Source: CAZTCJ01 sp964612085 (GTDB taxonomy: Bacteria > Pseudomonadota > Alphaproteobacteria > JAJFIK01). From it: a stretch of DNA of 8,305 nt. The notes below the pieces were generated by a model. That model worked only from the letters and a program-made list of their open reading frames with translations. It was not told the origin of the DNA and searched no databases. A program made the position numbers and the translations under genes. This document shows positions 6,189-8,305 of this stretch, one piece after another (the stretch's first letter is position 1; each line of letters opens with the position of its first letter). The stretch covers positions 1 to 8,305 of the forward strand of contig CAZTCJ010000130.1 of assembly GCA_964612085.1 (NCBI GenBank), in the 5' to 3' direction.

Positions 6189-8300
6189 ATGAGTGCTGTC
6201 GAGACAGCCATTGATACGAGCGGCCAGAATGTCATTTTTGTCCATACTGCGGAAGACTTGGCCGCGGCTCTTGAGCAAGCAACGGGCGGCGAGATTATTG
6301 CTCTTGCACCGGGCGATTACGGCAGCCTCGATCTGAATGACGCGCGTGCGCCTTATGTTCATTATGCAGACACGGTCACGATCACTTCTGCGGATCCCGA
6401 AAACCCCGCATCGTTCTCGAATGTGAGCCTGCGCGGCGTCGAGAACTTGCAGTTCGACACGGTCGTTTTCGACTACGCTTTCGAACCGGGCGATCCCAAT
6501 CACCTGAAGCCTTTTTCGATCGAAGACTCTTCGAATATTGCGATACGCAACAGCGTCTTCGACGGTGATGTGGCGCACGGCAATGGTCCGGCGGAAGACG
6601 GATATGGAACGGCCATTGGGCTTTTTGTGACCAATTCCGATGGCGTCACCGTCGACAATAACGAATTCTTCGAGTTCCACAGAGGCGCGGTCTTCGATTA
6701 TTCCGAGAACTTGAAGGTTCTCAATAACGACGTGCACGCCATGTCATCGGACGGCTTCAATTTCGCCGCTGTATCGGACGTACTGATCGAAGGCAATACG
6801 CTCCACGATTTCGCCAAGCCCCCGGAAAGCGACGCCCACAAGGACATGATCCAGTTCTGGACGTCGGGAACATCGCAGCCGAGCACCGACATCATCATCA
6901 GGGGCAATTTCCTTTATATCGGCGAAGGCGATCCGACCCAATCCATCTTCATGCGCAACGGTCTCGTTGACATGGGCCTCGCCGGTGAGGAGATGTTCTA
7001 TCGGGACGTCCTCATCGAACATAACGTGATCTATAATGCGCATACGCATGGCATCACGGTCGGCGAGACGGACGGCCTGATCATCCGTAACAATACGATC
7101 CTGGAACACAAGGAAACGGACGATGAGGTTCTGGTCTCGGTCCCGACGATCAATGTCAGCGCGGACGCCAAGAATGTTCATGTTACGGACAACATCGTTC
7201 CGCGTTTGTCCGAGCCTGAGAACGCGGATCATGAGTATGAGAACAATCTGATCGTTCAAAGCGAGTATCTGGAAAACCCCAACTATGTCGGGGATCTGTT
7301 CGTCGATGCCTATGCGGGCTCGGATGTCGATTTGGCCAGCTTGCAGGCTATTCCCGATACGATCGCCGAGGATGTCGGGTCTTACCTGACGACATTCGAT
7401 ACGGCGCCCGATGAAATCACCGGCTATATCTCCAACGAGGTCGGCACGGGGCTCTATGGGCTGAGCGTGGCCTTCGATGCCAGCCGTGGCTTCGACTCCG
7501 ACGGCAAGTTGGACATGAGCGGCGCCAATGTGACCTGGGATTTCGGTGACGGGTACAGCGCCAGAGGCGCTCAAACGTCCCATGTCTTCAAGACCGGCGG
7601 CTCCCATGATGTCACCGCGACGGTTGAGCTTGCTTCCGGTGAAACGCTCATCCTGCACAAGACGATCGAACTGGCGTCGCCGATCGCCTTGAATGTGACC
7701 GCGGACAGCGGGCTGCAGGATCTGTCGGACGATGCCAACAGCCTGTCCGCGTCGCCGGATGTCGATTTGGAACCGGTCGGTGACGGTAAGGCAATCCGTT
7801 TGAATGGCGGGGCGGTGACGGTCGACGCCACTTCCGACTTCATCGGCAACAGCGAATATACCTTCGCCTTCGATCTCAAGACCGATGCTTATACGGAAGA
7901 AAGAGCGCATCTGGTCAATTTCTCCAACAGCTTCGTGGTCTTTGTCGAGGGAGACACGCTGTCGGTGGCCGTCACGACGGATGCGGGCGACTTTTGGATG
8001 CATGCCGAAGCGGCGGGTATTCAAAACGGGGACTGGCATACCGTCGCGCTCACTTTCTCCAGCGAGACTGGCAAAGCCGAACTCTACTTGGATGGTCAGT
8101 CGATAGCCGTGCAGACGGGTTTGGAAGGGCAGATCCAAGTCGGTGATCCGTCTGCGGATCTCATCATCGGTAATCCCCATAATCAATCGGCCTATGAAGG
8201 ATTGATCGACAATGTCCTCTTCCTGCGCGGCGCCGCGGATGCCAAGGATGTCGGATCGCAACAATCGCTTCACAAAGCCGACGTCGCCCAGGCGAATTAG
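6189..8300 (+). CDS. Extracellular right-handed beta-helix protein with PKD and LamG-like domains, probable polysaccharide-active
   Basis: A 703-aa protein. Residues 14-45 (VIFVHTAEDL...LAPGDYG) are the usual cap and entry strand of a pectate-lyase-like beta-helix. Repeated turns such as SSNIAIRNSVF, SDGVTVDNNEF, ENLKVLNNDV, SDVLIEGNTL and TDGLIIRNNTI continue to about 335. S214-D-A-H-K-D219 and IQFW (221-224) form a conserved-looking acidic/His patch that could be catalytic or bind calcium. A PKD domain follows (about 415-500; AFDAS 428-432, WDFGDG 450-455), then a LamG/concanavalin A-like domain (about 535-685, ending in GLIDNVLFLRGA). There is no cysteine and no Sec signal peptide; with the acidic composition this suggests type I secretion, though no RTX nonapeptides are present. 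ATG 6189 has AAGGG 5 nt upstream; GTG 6174 is an in-frame alternative. Likely a lyase, epimerase or binder of the locus polymer; activity not assignable. Confidence 0.88.
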   Translation: MSAVETAIDTSGQNVIFVHTAEDLAAALEQATGGEIIALAPGDYGSLDLNDARAPYVHYADTVTITSADPENPASFSNVSLRGVENLQFDTVVFDYAFEPGDPNHLKPFSIEDSSNIAIRNSVFDGDVAHGNGPAEDGYGTAIGLFVTNSDGVTVDNNEFFEFHRGAVFDYSENLKVLNNDVHAMSSDGFNFAAVSDVLIEGNTLHDFAKPPESDAHKDMIQFWTSGTSQPSTDIIIRGNFLYIGEGDPTQSIFMRNGLVDMGLAGEEMFYRDVLIEHNVIYNAHTHGITVGETDGLIIRNNTILEHKETDDEVLVSVPTINVSADAKNVHVTDNIVPRLSEPENADHEYENNLIVQSEYLENPNYVGDLFVDAYAGSDVDLASLQAIPDTIAEDVGSYLTTFDTAPDEITGYISNEVGTGLYGLSVAFDASRGFDSDGKLDMSGANVTWDFGDGYSARGAQTSHVFKTGGSHDVTATVELASGETLILHKTIELASPIALNVTADSGLQDLSDDANSLSASPDVDLEPVGDGKAIRLNGGAVTVDATSDFIGNSEYTFAFDLKTDAYTEERAHLVNFSNSFVVFVEGDTLSVAVTTDAGDFWMHAEAAGIQNGDWHTVALTFSSETGKAELYLDGQSIAVQTGLEGQIQVGDPSADLIIGNPHNQSAYEGLIDNVLFLRGAADAKDVGSQQSLHKADVAQAN

Positions 8301-8305
8301 CCAGT

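Noticed and set aside
6744..8273. Minus-strand open frame of 509 codons
   Set aside because: Antisense to the beta-helix/PKD/LamG gene, whose repeats and domains are unmistakable.

Overview
The window looks like part of an exopolysaccharide or capsule biosynthesis locus from a Gram-negative, GC-rich bacterium, most likely an alphaproteobacterium. This is judged from the codon style, the gene families and the type of secreted beta-helix protein; no rRNA or other phylogenetic marker is present, so the assignment is tentative. There are five protein-coding genes, no RNA genes, no mobile elements and no CRISPR array.

Layout. (1) Positions 1-2259, minus strand: a tight two-gene operon. A polysaccharide pyruvyl transferase family gene (2259->1063) is followed after 4 bp by an FrhB/FdhB-type (coenzyme F420 hydrogenase beta subunit-like) flavin/Fe-S protein, which starts at 1058 and runs off the left edge. 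The latter has no stop in the window. (2) Positions 2260-2832: a roughly 570-bp divergent intergenic region with no convincing gene. (3) Positions 2833-5474, plus strand: a second tight operon. It holds a 627-aa FkbH-type HAD-IIIC/acyltransferase protein with an unusual Cys-cluster N-terminal extension, and a NodB-type polysaccharide deacetylase whose ATG overlaps the FkbH stop (ATGA). (4) Positions 5475-6188: a 714-bp, visibly more A/T-rich intergenic region. It carries a hairpin, a 14-bp-period tandem repeat, a perfect TGTGA-N6-TCACA CRP/FNR-type palindrome, and candidate promoters. (5) Positions 6189-8300, plus strand: a 703-aa, cysteine-free, acidic protein with a right-handed beta-helix, a PKD domain and a LamG-like domain. 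It has no Sec signal, which suggests type I secretion.

How the genes may work together (inference). The pyruvyl transferase would add pyruvate ketals to a glycan repeat unit, and the FrhB-like partner is probably a redox enzyme in the same modification. The FkbH protein and the cytoplasmic deacetylase are translationally coupled and could act in sequence: deacetylation of an N-acetyl sugar, then N-acylation with a carrier-loaded acyl group. The beta-helix protein is probably extracellular and binds, cleaves or epimerises the finished polymer. No glycosyltransferase, polymerase, flippase or acyl carrier protein lies in the window; they would be expected in the flanks.
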